A stretch of DNA of 64,000 nt. Origin: Ascaris suum. Its lineage: Eukaryota > Nematoda > Chromadorea > Rhabditida > Ascarididae. Made by a program: the position numbers and the translations under genes. The first letter of the stretch is position 1; each line of letters starts with the position of its first letter. Of the stretch, positions 37,822 to 50,531 are shown one piece after another. The stretch is from positions 3,581,260 through 3,645,259 of the forward strand of contig CM024178.1 of assembly GCA_013433145.1 (NCBI GenBank). Reading direction: 5' to 3'. The notes under the pieces are model-generated. The model was not told where the DNA came from. It made no database searches and saw only the letters and a list, made by a program, of their open reading frames with translations.

Positions 37822-39762
37822 ACAATATGCTAATTTCGTTTGCGAATGATTTCTCTTCTTTTGAATTCACATCGCAGTGACTTTAGATGCGAAATTGCTC
37901 TCACGAAACGCTAATTGCAGCAAAAATGGAAAATGCCAAAAACAGCAAAAACGAAACAACATGCTTCGTGCCAACCACTTGTTCACCGTTTGGAACCTCT
38001 CTACCTCACCAGGTGTTCACGAATCGTGTTCAGGTAAGAGCGGCGCAGAAGGGCTTTCTCTAAACTTTTGGTTGTAGCTCTCTCGAATTTCTATTAAACG
38101 GCTGGGACTGCATATCCACAGCTTCTGCCCGAAGCTTTGCTTCAGTCCCAGCTCAGCCGAAGCTTTAAGGGAAAGTCCGAGAAGAGCGACACAGCTAAGC
38201 GCATTGCAGGTTTTCGGCGACAATTCCGCCAGAAAGGAAAGATTCACAGAAAGAGATGAACTTCAGGAAGTCGGCGCTGCAGAGAGAGAAAGTGATTATA
38301 AAGAAACGTAATGGATAATATACATAAGTCATTTCGAGTAAATGTGAGTCCTTTTTCTTCTCTTATGTACGAATAAATTATTCCAAGCTCATTATGATGC
38401 TATCCGGGAAGAAAAATCAGTCGAAAGCGACGATATCAATCGTTTCTTCCGGATTAATTTGCAGTCCCAGCGTTTCTCTTTAGCTTAATTGTGTTGCCTC
38501 ATTTGCACCTATTTAGCTGATGATCACTTCTCCTTCTTTGTGTGTATTCTTTTAGTCGCTGAGGCAAAATGTCACTGCGTTGTGTTGAAGGTTTAAAAAA
38601 GTACTGGGAAGCCGGGGATTGAGGGTCCTGTGCTAGGAGGCCAAAAGTCATTCGCCAAATTTTTCCAGGATAGTTCATTATACAACAATGACGGAAGGAT
38701 ACTATAATTTTTCGGGGAATACAATGCAGCGCAAGTATGTTTCAAACCGGAAAGATGCATGGAATATCCCGTACAGTACAATACTGTATATTCTAAGAAT
38801 GGCATCAGCTGTGGCTAAAGTACATCCGACTCTGAAGATCGCTGGCTGTAGAGGTTAATTGGATGATTGAATAAAGACAAGAATTTATTGCAGTACGTCG
38901 TTACCTAGGACTAGTGTGTTTGAACTTCGTTTCATGCGTCAATGTAACTATCAAACACTAACCAATGTAACAAACTCTCACCAACCAAACGCAATATAAC
39001 AAATGGGCCATATTCGGTGTTCAGCATTTAATTTATTCCGCAGTCGGATTGAGACCTTTTTCAAACACAGAAAAAGTCCGCACTATAACCCGATTCTCCC
39101 CATCTTCCCTCCTCGTGCAATTTGATGTTTATAAATGGTTACGGTAATGAGGTCTCTGAGAATGCCATTTGTGAATTGGCTGAAAAGGTCCCGTTAAAGC
39201 TCGGCTTCAACCCTGCTTTAATGTGGAAAGCTGCGATGTGGCGACATTATGAAGCCATCTAATGAGCTGCATGTTTCAACACTATCGACTCGCCGCATCT
39301 TTTCATACGGCCCCAAAAATGGCGCATATGAAGTTTCTCTAAAACAGAACTCGTTTTAGCGTTCTGTTTCGCTGTCCTTTCGACAATCTGGTTTCTGCCG
39401 CCTGCAAGGTGCCGGAAATTGTTCCCCGTTTGCTAAGCGATGCTTTGATTACGACACTGGCCTCTGAGACAATTTATCTCACCAAACTGCGTCGTTTTTC
39501 ATTCTGTAGAGAGGATTTGCCACTACGATGACTGGCAACTTGAGAGCAAAATTCATTCCTGCTCCGTGGGGCTAAAGGAACACTGGAAAAAGACGGCGCT
39601 TGCATATGCATCACTCACAAGTAGAACCCGCTGGCTTCTGACGAACAAATGATGCTATTATCAAGGCGTCGCATCGTTTATAAGAAAATGGTTTAATCTC
39701 TCATCCAGATCAAAATCCATGCATCCATTTGCACATGAATAATGGAAATGCGTCGCTGCTGC
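37822..39762. other. No gene supported; intergenic
   Basis: Between the 5' end of the four-exon unknown and the 3' end of the AN1 zinc-finger gene, both on the minus strand. Only short overlapping open frames are seen. Confidence 0.5.
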
Positions 39763-42700
39763 TCATGCATCTTGTTTGGCCTTATGGGCTCCACCTTCGT
39801 CGACCTTCGGGTTCTCTTTGAGAAGCCTCATCCGACCTTGTTGTTTGTAGTCCACAGAGCATTGATGTGCCTCTGGGCTGCGGTGACGATCACAGAACAC
39901 TCCATCGCACGCGCAACGAATTGTGCGTTGTGCTAACCTGAGACGCTTGCGGCACACCTTGCAGCGTAATGTACCAATATTCCTGATCCAACTTCGCACC
40001 TTCAAAGTGAGTAAAGTGCTGCATTGCTTTCGGAAAGCTTTTTAAACCACCATTTCCGTTAGCGAATGCTTGTGGACCCATTGCACTAATGAACGAAATT
40101 ATTTAATAATATCTAAGAGGTATAGGCTCCGACTTACCTGCCAACTTAGTTCCGCATCTTCTCTGTACTATCGCAACACTGTAAGAGCTTCACGTGTTGC
40201 CCACATCCGTCATTAGCACTTTTGCTCTTTTTCACAGCATTCCTACCTGCCAATAAGGCAATAATCCAAAAGTTGACACTTTTATTACCAATCAGAAAAT
40301 GTTAGTACGACTGTGGCTTCCGGAAGTGCGTTAAGTTTGACTTTTCAGAGGCTTTGCAATGTCTCATCCCCATTCCTTGCCCTAAAAGGTTGAACCTCAG
40401 CAGATACTCACTGGATGCATACCAAATTACATTTCGCCTTTATGAATGCTCCTGAGGACTTTCGCTTGCCGTTCCACTCTCGCAACTTCGCATATGAATT
40501 TGGCGCATTTTCTGATGAGCAGCATATTCTTCAGCTTTAAGACAGAAATAAACTGCAAACCTTTTCAAGTTCTTCTCTGTTCTGGGGTGGGTCGTACATG
40601 TCTCTTCTAACAAACTCCATCTCTTGCATTGTTTCCGGTGGATCGAAGAACCCCTGCAAAAACTTATTTATGAAATGAGAGTGAACACCAGCTGTGATGT
40701 TCTTCCAGACCGGACACGAGGTGACGGATTTTATCAGCTTGCCGCTATCTTCAAACGGCAGCGACGCAATTTATGAAATGAGGGATCTACGCAGAGCGGT
40801 TTCTTTCCCATCACCTAATATTACTCTTTGAAGACCTCGGTGCATGATGGCTTGCTTCTGAAGCTGGAAGACTAAACATCGCGTGAGTGGACACGGTGAA
40901 AGTGTATATTCGAAAAGTGAGCTTTGTGCGCTTGAAATACAATAATAAATAAAGCAGTTGTGGCATTTTCAAGTGGGCTGTTTTTTGAGCCCTCCAAACG
41001 CTTCACATTTAGCTGCTTAGCCATAGCTCCCTCAATCACAGAGCGAGTGGCCTTCCTATTCCAATTTCCACCTTTGCTTCGACCACCCACAGGAGCATCG
41101 TCTTCCGATTCTTTGTATCCTACATTTTGCTCCTGTTTTCAGAGGATTCAGCGGAGCGCTGAAAAATTCATGTTCGAATCCAGCCGGTAGAATGTGACGG
41201 GTAAAGGTGGAGCGCAAACGATCTCAAATTTCCTCTTAACATGAGAAATGCCCCACGGTGACTCTGTCCGATCTTATGAAACGACCAGTCCAGTTATGCA
41301 TAAAACATGCCTCAGAAGATTGAGCTTCCAGTAGCTAGGGTCTCCTTATTAATTCAGTGACGGCGTGCTTATAAATGGAACAAGGCCGTCGCGTTTTGAA
41401 ATCACACAAGCGCTCGAGAATGCCTGAGCTGGCTTTCTAATCAATAGTTCTAGTTTGTGGCTGCCTTTATTCATCGAAGTTTACTTAACTTGACCTTCTA
41501 AACATCACAAATGGTTCAAGAATGACGTCTCACCTTCAGTTCTTTTTCGGTGATCGGCGTTGCTGCCAACGGATCCTTCATTTCAACATTGGTCGTCGCA
41601 AGAGAGTCGTTCTTCGATTCAGTGTTGGCTAAACCCGGTGGTGGTGTACTGGGTTCGCTGTCCATTGGTGACCTGCAGAACAAATCTTTTATCTTCACGT
41701 CGTCGATCAGTTGAACGATTGCAGACATTATGCGAACTAAAAGTCTTCCAGTTCCGAACAACCTAGTTTCTGCGCACTTCGAATCAACTTTAAAACTTAC
41801 CTAGTTTTCGGTCAAGCTCAATTCTTTGAGAGATGTCCTCAAATCCACATAGACTCCGTTGGATGAAACGCGCCTTCTCCCCCCTCCCCAAAAAAACGAA
41901 GCTTCATGCAGTCCCTTCTGCTCTCATGCCATTTATGGAAATGAGAATCGCCTAGTAAATGTGAGTAAGATGTCAGTGCAACTTTAGCGGATGAAAGGTT
42001 CCTTGACTGCAGTTTCAGAACGCCACCTCTAAGTGCGTAAGCTCTTTGAAGGTACCAAGCACAACACTTGTCTATATCACGACATTCGCTCTCGCACTGC
42101 CCTTACTGAAATGAAGCATTATTTGCGGTTTTAGTGGAGGTGGAGCTTTTGAGCAATCTGGTATACTTCCGGTCATCTGCTCCCCAAAATGTTTATGAAG
42201 GGAATTCTCAAGCAACCACCAGTTCAACAAGAAACCGAGCCATGTGAATAACAAGAAAATGCGCGCTCCAAGTTTCTTACCAAGCACCGTCACCGATCAC
42301 TAACCTCGCTGCGGAGCCGCAAATGGAGCCACATGCAGAACCGGATTCCGAGTTCAAACATGGCGGGCTGCTCTGAGACCGTTTGAGCAACTTCCTTCGG
42401 CGCATTAACGCTTTCATTCTGCAATAACATTCGCGCAGTTGAAAGAAGAGGGGAGCAGCCATTCGCTCCTCCAGACCTTTCACCCCTCAAGCAGGAAAAA
42501 TGGAGGCAACTGGGGTCGTTGGTGCTATCGAGCAAAGGTGAGTGCGCTGAGAACTGCTGGTTACAACCCTCATAACATCCGTGTTCCGCAAATCCCTTGA
42601 CGAGCACAGGAACAGTGGCGTTTGCAACAACCACCTCATACTTTGTGAGCCAGACGGGGGCTTTCGCGGTCACCCTCACGCCTCAACAGGCTTTGCAGCT

Positions 42701-45700
42701 GGTCTAAATTAACGTTATACAGGTTGAATGGAGCACTCCTAACTGGTCTGCATTCCCGGAGAACAAACAGGAAAGTTGTTGGGTCGTCGGAGTAACTTAT
42801 TTTGAAGCAGACCTCGATTTGACTGGTCACTATGGCAAAAATAGCAGGGAAGTTTGTATGTGGGATGTTTTCACGTGGGAGGAGGGAGGGGTGGAGCGTT
42901 GAGCACAACAAAAGTTATAACTACATTATGCTATCTGAAGTCGGCATTTAGGCCACAATGCTTTAAGCAACACTTAAAATACGACGAGATCAGCAATTGC
43001 CACATAACATGGCAAGGTGTTCCGAATGGAAAAAACACGAGAAGCAAATGAATTCAGTAGGTGAATTCGATTCGTTAACGTTCGTTTAATATGAACGGAT
43101 TATAGATTGGAGCGTGGCACGAACTCTGTGAAAGAAAACACGCCGGGCGAAGTCCCAAAAAAGCTGCATGATGCCACAGACATTTTGAGTCGAAAAACAT
43201 TTGGTCATAATGAGGCTGAAACGCAGTCTTGGGGAATCCCTTTTATCTTTACAAAAGCAGTCTTTGGAAGACAGTTGAACTTCCCAACTTTTTCACTGGG
43301 GGCGAATAAAGCTTTCCATAAGAAAACTCGGCACTAACCAACTTGCATCCCTATTCAGCGTCAACATTTCAACCCCTTCAAACAAAGGATGCACCCATGC
43401 GCAAATAGCGACATCACTCCCTTTCATACCTCAAGACTCATTTGAACGTGTACATCATACCTGGAATCTGGAACCATTACAACCGGGTACCTCCTCTCAT
43501 TAATAGGGCGTCACAAAGACGTTTGATGTCTGAAGCATCAAAGCGTTGAAGCGACTCCAACAGCAGGAGCTTATTCAAGAGAAACAGGCATCTGAAGATG
43601 CCTTTATGCATGTCGGTGCGACTGCTGCGAGATTGCTTTACTCATGCTGCATCGGTTTCCTTTGATCGAATGGATGATCAATGGTGGATCTCGTAATTCT
43701 GAGTATTCCCACTGTTCTGCTTGCGAAAACTCGGTGTTTTCTCCTCTCCCCATATCATCCGACCGTCCTTTATGCGAATGGGGTGGTAGTCTGGTGATTT
43801 TCCCTCGTTTCTGACGTCAATACCAATGCTTTTTTGCTTTCTCCAAACGTTAAAGACCGACGGATGCGATCCCATCGCATTCAGCTTAAGTGGGTTGCGA
43901 AGAATCTGCTTCGCACATGAGAGTTCCCATGAGTTATTTCGTTGGCGCTTTTGCACCTTCTTGCTGAGACCCTATTTTGAAGATCTCTTGGGGATGGAAT
44001 CGAGCTTGGTTACGTTCAAAAATGTTTAGAACCACTCCACAATGGACATTATTTCTTCCTCTGTGGGCATACCAGCATCTTCCATAAAACCAACAAGTAC
44101 GAGGGACCACTCCTGCTTGACCTATTTCTCCTCGACCTCTTAACCCCGTCCAAATATTGCCCTCCTTGGACGACTTGATCTTTTGCAACTGTTAATTTCA
44201 TGCCGTCTATCATCGAATGCACAAGTGCGCGAACTATCGGTCAAAGCCGATTGGCACCACTCGGCATTGATAGCAGTACCAGTATAACGACCGATACAAA
44301 TGTTGGTAGTGGTACTACTACTGGTACTGCTGGTGATACTTATAAATATTGGCGCTTTTAATAACACCGTTTTCACCCAAATGAATAATTGGGGACAGCG
44401 ACCCGGTATTGTGCGAAGTGGTACTCAATTCGAAGGTTTTCAATGAAAGCTAAAGGGACCACTATGTCTGGGAGACTAAAAGCAATTCTAGTATACGCAC
44501 ATCTTGTCAGGACTTTTAATTTGGTCCCATGAAAGAAGAGCTAGCTAATCGAGAAAGCGAAAATTCTTGTTCGTGACTCCGTCTCCGCGGAAAAAGGACT
44601 CATCGTTTTGGACTTCCAAAATCCAACTTCAGGCCAGTCAACCTTTTTCCCGTGCTCCTCGGCCTCATGGTGGACTCCTGAAGGCACGAATCATTGGACC
44701 CACCAGGGTGATCCTTAAGTGATGGGTTCTCATTTCGGAAGGCGTGAAAATACTGCACTTCTGAATGACTGGCATGCTGTTTTCTGCAAACTTTTGCCCT
44801 TTCCTATTGGTTTAGGGCCTGCTCGAAGCTGAGCTGATGAAGGATACGGACAAATGGAGTTAGCAAAGGGATCGGGTCCGGATGCGTGATACTAAGACAG
44901 TGCGACCAGTATGGTTGCAAGATGGGGAAAAGTAGTCATGTAAATCGGATAAGCGGAAACAACTGCGGGCGTGACAATACCTATTCCTCGTAAGCTGATG
45001 TTCGATTTGTTTCTCAGCACTCATTTTCGGTTGTTTGTCGGTGCTTGTCTGGGGTCGTTTCGCTATCATCGGCCTGAAAATGAGTCATCTTGCGGGACAC
45101 GGTCGATTCATATGAATATATGCCTGAGCGAATACGAACTTTTTTACAGAGAACACATGCAAAGCGAACATTCATAGGGAAATCTGTTCTATGAAATACC
45201 GTAATACGTCAATGATCGAAGAAGTTACTCATGAGTGATATTGTCCCAGCTTACAAGACCGCAGTTCTCAGAGAGTTCATAAATTTTGGAAATCCTGCTA
45301 CCCGTCCTGATATTAGGAAACGGCCAGTTCATGTTTATAACCGGCACAATAATTTTCCATCCATCCCTTATTAGCTTATAATACTCAAAGTGTCGGACGC
45401 AGATTCAAAATAAATGGTGGGAGAACCCATGTAGAGCTTAAAATCTGCGTAACGTGCACCAAAATCAGCGCATTTTCGAAGCCAAAACCTATAGATGAGG
45501 AGGTTTATAAAAAGGAATCATTTTCGACGAAGTTTTATCGAACGCTTTCTAGCAAAGAAGCATCAAAAGAAACGAATGGTGCATGAGGAAGAGGTAAAAT
45601 AAATTGGCGCCTAGCCCGAAGAGCTGAAGGTTGCCTATGAAATGCCGCTGCTTCTTGCCTTTTGGCATCCGTCTTTGAGTTTAGCAAATAACATTCCACA

Positions 45701-48700
45701 AGCTCGAAGCGTTAAAATCATCTCTCATTAGCATGGATTCGCTGAAGCAGTTTTTTTCCATGGGACAGCGTATATTTCTGAACGTCTATGCAGCATGGAT
45801 TTCACACAACACCATCGACTAACGTGAGACTGGCGAGCGTATCGGGGTTGACGAAGAACGATGGCAGCACAAGGATGATGTTGTTTCCCGGATTGCGGTC
45901 TCTTATTCCCGATAGCATTTTCGGATGAAGGTATACAGTAGAGTCGTGCGTAATTCCGTAGTCTTGCAAATGCGCCTCATCATCCCTGTTGTTCGTCATT
46001 GGATATAGAAGATTCCAATGGTGCAGTATGGCATACCGAACAATAAACTTTGTGCTTTGAGATTCGATGGGAAAAATTAGTAGTCTTCCCTCAGCAGTCT
46101 CTTTTGCATTCATTATCCCCGTCTCTTGCATTCATGTAACAAGTCGCGTAACGCTGTCCTTCTGAGCAGTGATGTTCACTAATATTATCCTGCGGAGCAA
46201 TTTGCATATGTGGCTACGTATGCAAATGCATATTGACCATATGAAATGTAGTCGACCAAAGTCTTATACCGTCGTGCCGTTCAAACTAGTAGAAGCCTGT
46301 CAAAAAAATTGATCGTATTTTCGACAACTCAATGACTGCTTCCAAAACTTGGATAAATCCTATGAAACTCATTCGGTTCTGTTCAATTTTTGATCCTGCT
46401 ATTGTTCATGGAATGTCCACATTCCAGCGACATGTGCACTGAGATGGACGATTGAAGTAGCATATGAAAGAATCTACATGCTCTTCAAAGAAGGGTGGAG
46501 AAGGACAACAAACACAGCAAGAGTAGTCGTCATCTGTATTTCAATAACAAATTTCCCCAAAATTGTTTCTTCCTGTGAACATGAAGACTCGCTCAAATGC
46601 ATTCCTCGAAGCGTCGCTAGAAATGACTGCTTTGATTGTGTTGTTTCGTCTGCATTCATTTTACGTTGCTGTCGAAAGCAGACGCAGTAATCGTCTGCAG
46701 ATGGATGGTTGATGGATAATCTAGCTCATCTCTCGAAGAAACGATATGGGATCATAGGGATCACGACGGATGTGAAATGCATTTAAACAACCTCTCTGAG
46801 CAATGATTAACAGCCTATCTTAGCGACGATTTCCACGTACATTTGCATTCACTACGTCTCTGGTTGAGAACGGAGTGATCTGTTCCCGTACCTGATATTC
46901 AAGACCTGCTTTTATCATATTCACACTGATCATACTGTCCTATCTAATGGATCGAAGAGCTTTCCTTCACGGTTTCGACTATAGAGTTGACGTCTGTCGA
47001 AGATGTAATCCTTATCAGAAAACCTCAAGTATGAAAATTAGAGTATAAGGTTTGTACTTTGGACGCCCAAATACTTGGAGCAGTATCGTAGCACCTCCAT
47101 GGCCATAGCACAGAATGGGCACAATGCCTTTTTCGAAAAAACTGGTATCAGCCAAGCACTTAACTATAAGCACGGTAGCATAAGAAAAATTTGATATGAT
47201 TAGTCGCAGGGTTGGAGGTAATGAAGGGATTAAAAACGCAACGGAAACCTCTTACCGCAACTCTTGACCACTATACATGAGAGATTGCTGATCCAGTTTC
47301 AAATCAATTTTCCCTCTGCAAGCCCTCTTCAATTCCCTCACAGTGGCGTCTTTTCTGACCTGAAAACGAACTCAACGTCATGAAAATGCATTTCTCTTTG
47401 AAATTAAGCAACCGCACCTTTTAGTAAAGAATCTGCTTAGTAGATAAGGGAAGGGAATAGGGGTTAGATGCGAGAGAAATGGAGAACGGACAATGGATCT
47501 AGGCACGGCGCGTTAGGACATATGAGAACGTTTAGACGATTCGCTTGCTCAATAATCTTCTCTCATTATACGAGCATTTGTTGATGTTGTTACGTTATCT
47601 TCGCGCGTTTACTTTTTAGTTTTTGTTACTTTCTGTTGAGTTGACGAAGTTTCAAAAGATCTCGTGTATTCGATGGCACGCCTTTTAGAGATACTCCGTC
47701 GTACATGCTGCGTTGTGCATTTGAAAGTGCGCCCTTCTATTGGCGACTCATTCCTTCTATTGTTCCTTCTTTACGGCTCCACATTCCAGTCGCGTTTTCC
47801 TCTCATTTCTGTATTGGTAAACTGGTAAGGCAAATAAACAGATAAAGTCAGAAGTATTGAAAGTTTGAAGAGCGTTATCAAAAGGACCACCTGTGATCAC
47901 AAAAGTTCCGGTGCTTTCATTTTCTTTTCCCCTAGACGCTAGTACCTGCGATAACTCTTGTCATCGCTGCACCTTTTAACCATACCAGCACAAAAAGGTG
48001 TTTATCTGCCGATAGCACTCCAATATGCTTCTGTGCGTTTCTTTTGCAAAGAGCACTGTTGCAACATGGCGTCCGCCGTCATTCATGATCACTTGCGCCG
48101 CGAATCATAGCGTATATTGAAGGAATGACATCCAACACGATTTCGCTTTGGCGCATTCACGTCCTTTGCTACTTAAATGTCTGCGAGGTCGGATTCTCAT
48201 TTGACGCCAGCTCGACTGCAAAAAAAACGACTCGTCGTGGAGGATTTTTAGTGATGCTGATTTGACGAAGACTGACTCCATTATACTGCATATTTTTCTC
48301 TTCACTTATTCTGTGTAAACTCGTTGGTCCAATGAGCGAGATGGAAAAGCTGATATCTTGCCATCTGATCTGACGCCTCTCCACTTGCTTTTTCTTTGTA
48401 GCGCCGTTTAAGTGGAGGCGTTTTGCTGAAGTGAGACGTTTCGCTGACGGGCAGTCCTGTGCTTGAGGGGATTCCGCGTCATAACGCGGGCGGGGGGGGG
48501 GGGATGAAGGGGATAGGAAAGGAAAGAGGTGCTGGTGACCTTCCACGTTTCTGTTCCGTTTCAAGTGGCATGCAGCCTTTACATGAAGCTCTCTATTTTT
48601 CGCCTTCTCAGAATACGGCTCACCTCTGCAGGATACCTCTTGTTTTCAAAGAATTGCGAGAGTGAAAAGTTTTCTTGCAAGAGTAGCTAACGTACCTTAT

Positions 48701-48806
48701 TTTTGATGGGTTTCAGGAAAGCCAGCAGGAGAAAAATTCTGGAGGAGGGAAGGCGGACCGGGATCTCTACTTCCGTGGCAACCTCGACACCCTCTCGTGT
48801 AGACAT
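39763..48806 (-). CDS. Ubiquitin-like domain plus AN1 zinc-finger protein (ZFAND4-like layout)
   Basis: Predicted minus-strand exons: 48806-48696 (ATG), 47359-47256, 45985-about 45808, possibly 42829-42680, then 42418-42305, 41762-41534, 41132-41007, 40863-40825, 40653-40561 and 39999-39763 (stop TGA). The first three build a ubiquitin fold: VEIPVRLPSSRIF, DATVRELKRAC, QQSLMYSGQELR, and LQDYGITHDSTVYLHPKMLS. The phase-2 join between 47256 and 45985 falls in the QELR/DDEA loop and restores the fold exactly. The last exon is an AN1 zinc finger with ligands in order CKVC, CAC, FCDRH, AHQC, followed by the usual DYKQQGR segment. The linker includes Pro/Ser-rich and helical parts. Ubl plus AN1 is the layout of ZFAND4 and suggests a ubiquitin or proteasome adaptor. 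A helical segment before the Pro-rich linker also recalls midnolin. The middle (45.8-42.4 kb) is weak: the Ubl and AN1 parts could be two genes. ATG context (ACGTGTAG then 3 nt) fits trans-splicing. Confidence 0.62.
43678..43971 (-). CDS. Unassigned 97-codon exon-like frame inside the Ubl/AN1 gene span
   Basis: A minus-strand frame follows an AAAATAG acceptor at 43972 and ends with a stop at 43678. Its amino-acid composition looks coding and it is basic, but no domain is recognisable. Immediately upstream (about 44.1 kb, same strand) another frame reads like protein (VGFMEDAGMPTEEEIMSIVE) before a stop. Possible explanations: the true 3' end of a separate Ubl gene, exons of the same gene that I could not join, or a degenerate insertion in an intron. 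Confidence 0.3.
   Translation of the reverse strand, partial: GLSKKVQKRQRNNSWELSCAKQILRNPLKLNAMGSHPSVFNVWRKQKSIGIDVRNEGKSPDYHPIRIKDGRMIWGEEKTPSFRKQNSGNTQNYEIHH
46200..46227. repeat. Inverted repeat of two octamer-like motifs
   Basis: ATTTGCATA at 46200-46208 is followed, 10 nt later, by its exact reverse complement TATGCAAAT at 46219-46227. Each arm contains the ATTTGCAT/ATGCAAAT octamer, the classical POU-homeodomain site. It lies in the intron between the 47.3 kb and 46.0 kb exons of the Ubl/AN1 gene. A regulatory role is inference only. Confidence 0.6.
48492..48503 (+). repeat. Poly-G run, 12 nt
   Basis: Twelve G in the first intron of the minus-strand Ubl/AN1 gene (poly-C in its sense). 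Confidence 0.95.
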
Positions 48807-50074
48807 TACCTACACGTGATGCTTCGACATGATGCTCGTTTTGAGTTTCTCATTATCTTTCGCTAAATTCGAAGGAAGTACGTTCGAAATGCTTCATTTG
48901 AAAACGACGTCTGCGTAACTTCGCTGAGATGTAAGTGAAATTGAAAGCGTTCGCTAAGAAACCTTCGAAGTGAACATCCATTCTGAAATCCAAAGGTGTT
49001 CATAGCAGTGTATCGACAAAGAACAGAGGCAACGATGATTGAGGAACATAAAGGGGCAACGAACCATAACGACCACTGATTCACCGTTTTGCATCATCGA
49101 CTTCACCGTAATTTCGATCATCAGAGATCGACCGGGAGTGAATTGTGGCTGAGACGTTGAACCTGCAACATTGCGCGCACTTGCGAATGCAATTTTTCGA
49201 AGGTTTTCACTTCATTCCTCAAAGTAGTTCATACTGTAGAAAGGACGCTGATTCTGCTTCGGGCGAGTGCTTATCCTTTAACGTAGCAGCAAGGCACCAC
49301 CAATTTGTGTCATTCTTTCAAGAAATAAGAAAAATCCAGGAAAAAAACACTATCAATGAAGTGAAATGAGAGCCATTTTGGACATTACAGCTGCATTTTT
49401 CACGGGAGGGGGGGGGGTCGAAGTGGAGGCTCTTTGTGGAGAACTAGAGCATATGAACTTCGGACCGATATTGCATTTTTAAGCAAAACATATGAGGAAA
49501 GCCCACCTTTGCGGGAATCAGCGAATTTGCTTTTGCGCATCTGGGAAATAGCACCACACAGTGCGAAGATAGTAACAACAATGAGGAACGCACCATTGCC
49601 GAAACACTTCTCTGTGGTGTGATGTTCTGTATAGATCTGACGAGCGTTTGGCTGCGTGGATATGCAAATCTGAGCGTTCACTGTGTATAAGTAGCTCGTT
49701 TTATTGCAGCACTACATAGAAGACATTCTGTCAAGCGCATAACGTTACCAATGCAAAATATGGCAGGCCGAACCCGAGGCTCAGCGCACCCCGAAGATAT
49801 TCAGAAAATATCGAGATTCGATAATTTTGAGAAACCCCTTCGAATGACATGGCGTGCCGACGTGTAATTCGCTATCCGCCGAACTACAGTTGAAGCCACG
49901 CTCTTGGTATGGTGTCGAAACGTCCTCACTCAAGAAAACTTTAAAGCTGCCAGCCAGGGACGAATAGTGTAGACCGTTATTGTGCCAGCTTTTTTCTTTT
50001 TCGGTAGGGAGGGAAGGAGAGGTAACATTCCCGTGTGCATCAGCATTGTTGTCTAAAAACTTGCAGATGTTCTT

Positions 50075-50531
50075 TCAGTTTAAGTGACAATCGTAAGCGA
50101 ATAGCGAGCAGCGTGGTGCGTCAAAGTTGTGATCTTCAATTCCAGCCCCTCCTCCCATATAGGTAACAAACGTTTCATAGGCGTTCATTAGAAAATTAAT
50201 AAGGGAAACCTCTGCAATCTGAAGGAATGGGTACTGGAGCAGGTGCAGCAATTCAAACCACAACATTCAGCACGAACCGAACAAACAGTAAAACATCAGG
50301 AGGAGCCAATCCATTTTTGCAGCATCTTACCACACATGGGAGCAAGTCCAATCTTGAGCAATAAGTGACGGTGAGGATGTGCCAATAGAAAGTTGCTATT
50401 GCAAGTGGAAGAAGAACATGATAGCAAACATGACATTTTGCTACGGCACCCAAATGTGCATAACTTGCTAAATTATGCCCGAAATCAGAGGATTTATAGC
50501 CTGCAGGGGGGAGTAAGAGTGTGGACACCAC
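50075..50531 (-). CDS. Weak candidate: end of a membrane protein
   Basis: A minus-strand hydrophobic segment (YHVLLPLAIATFYWHILTV) lies in an open frame ending at a GTAAGA donor at 50331. It joins in phase 0 across a 112-bp intron to an exon at 50218-50075, which begins after CATTCCTTCAG and carries a stop. The second exon has another apolar stretch and an MGGGAG turn. A further hydrophobic exon-like frame sits at about 49.5-49.6 kb (FLIVVTIFALCGAI followed by a basic KSKFADSRK). If real this is a multi-pass membrane protein, but no family signature is visible and it could be chance. Confidence 0.25.

Noticed and set aside
42290..42680. Minus-strand frame with GCYEGC and CLHFSCL, considered as a REJ/polycystin-like extracellular domain
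   Set aside because: The cysteine pattern is too weak, and another register over the second half (MKALMRRRKLLKRSQ) joins in phase with the confirmed downstream AN1-gene exons.
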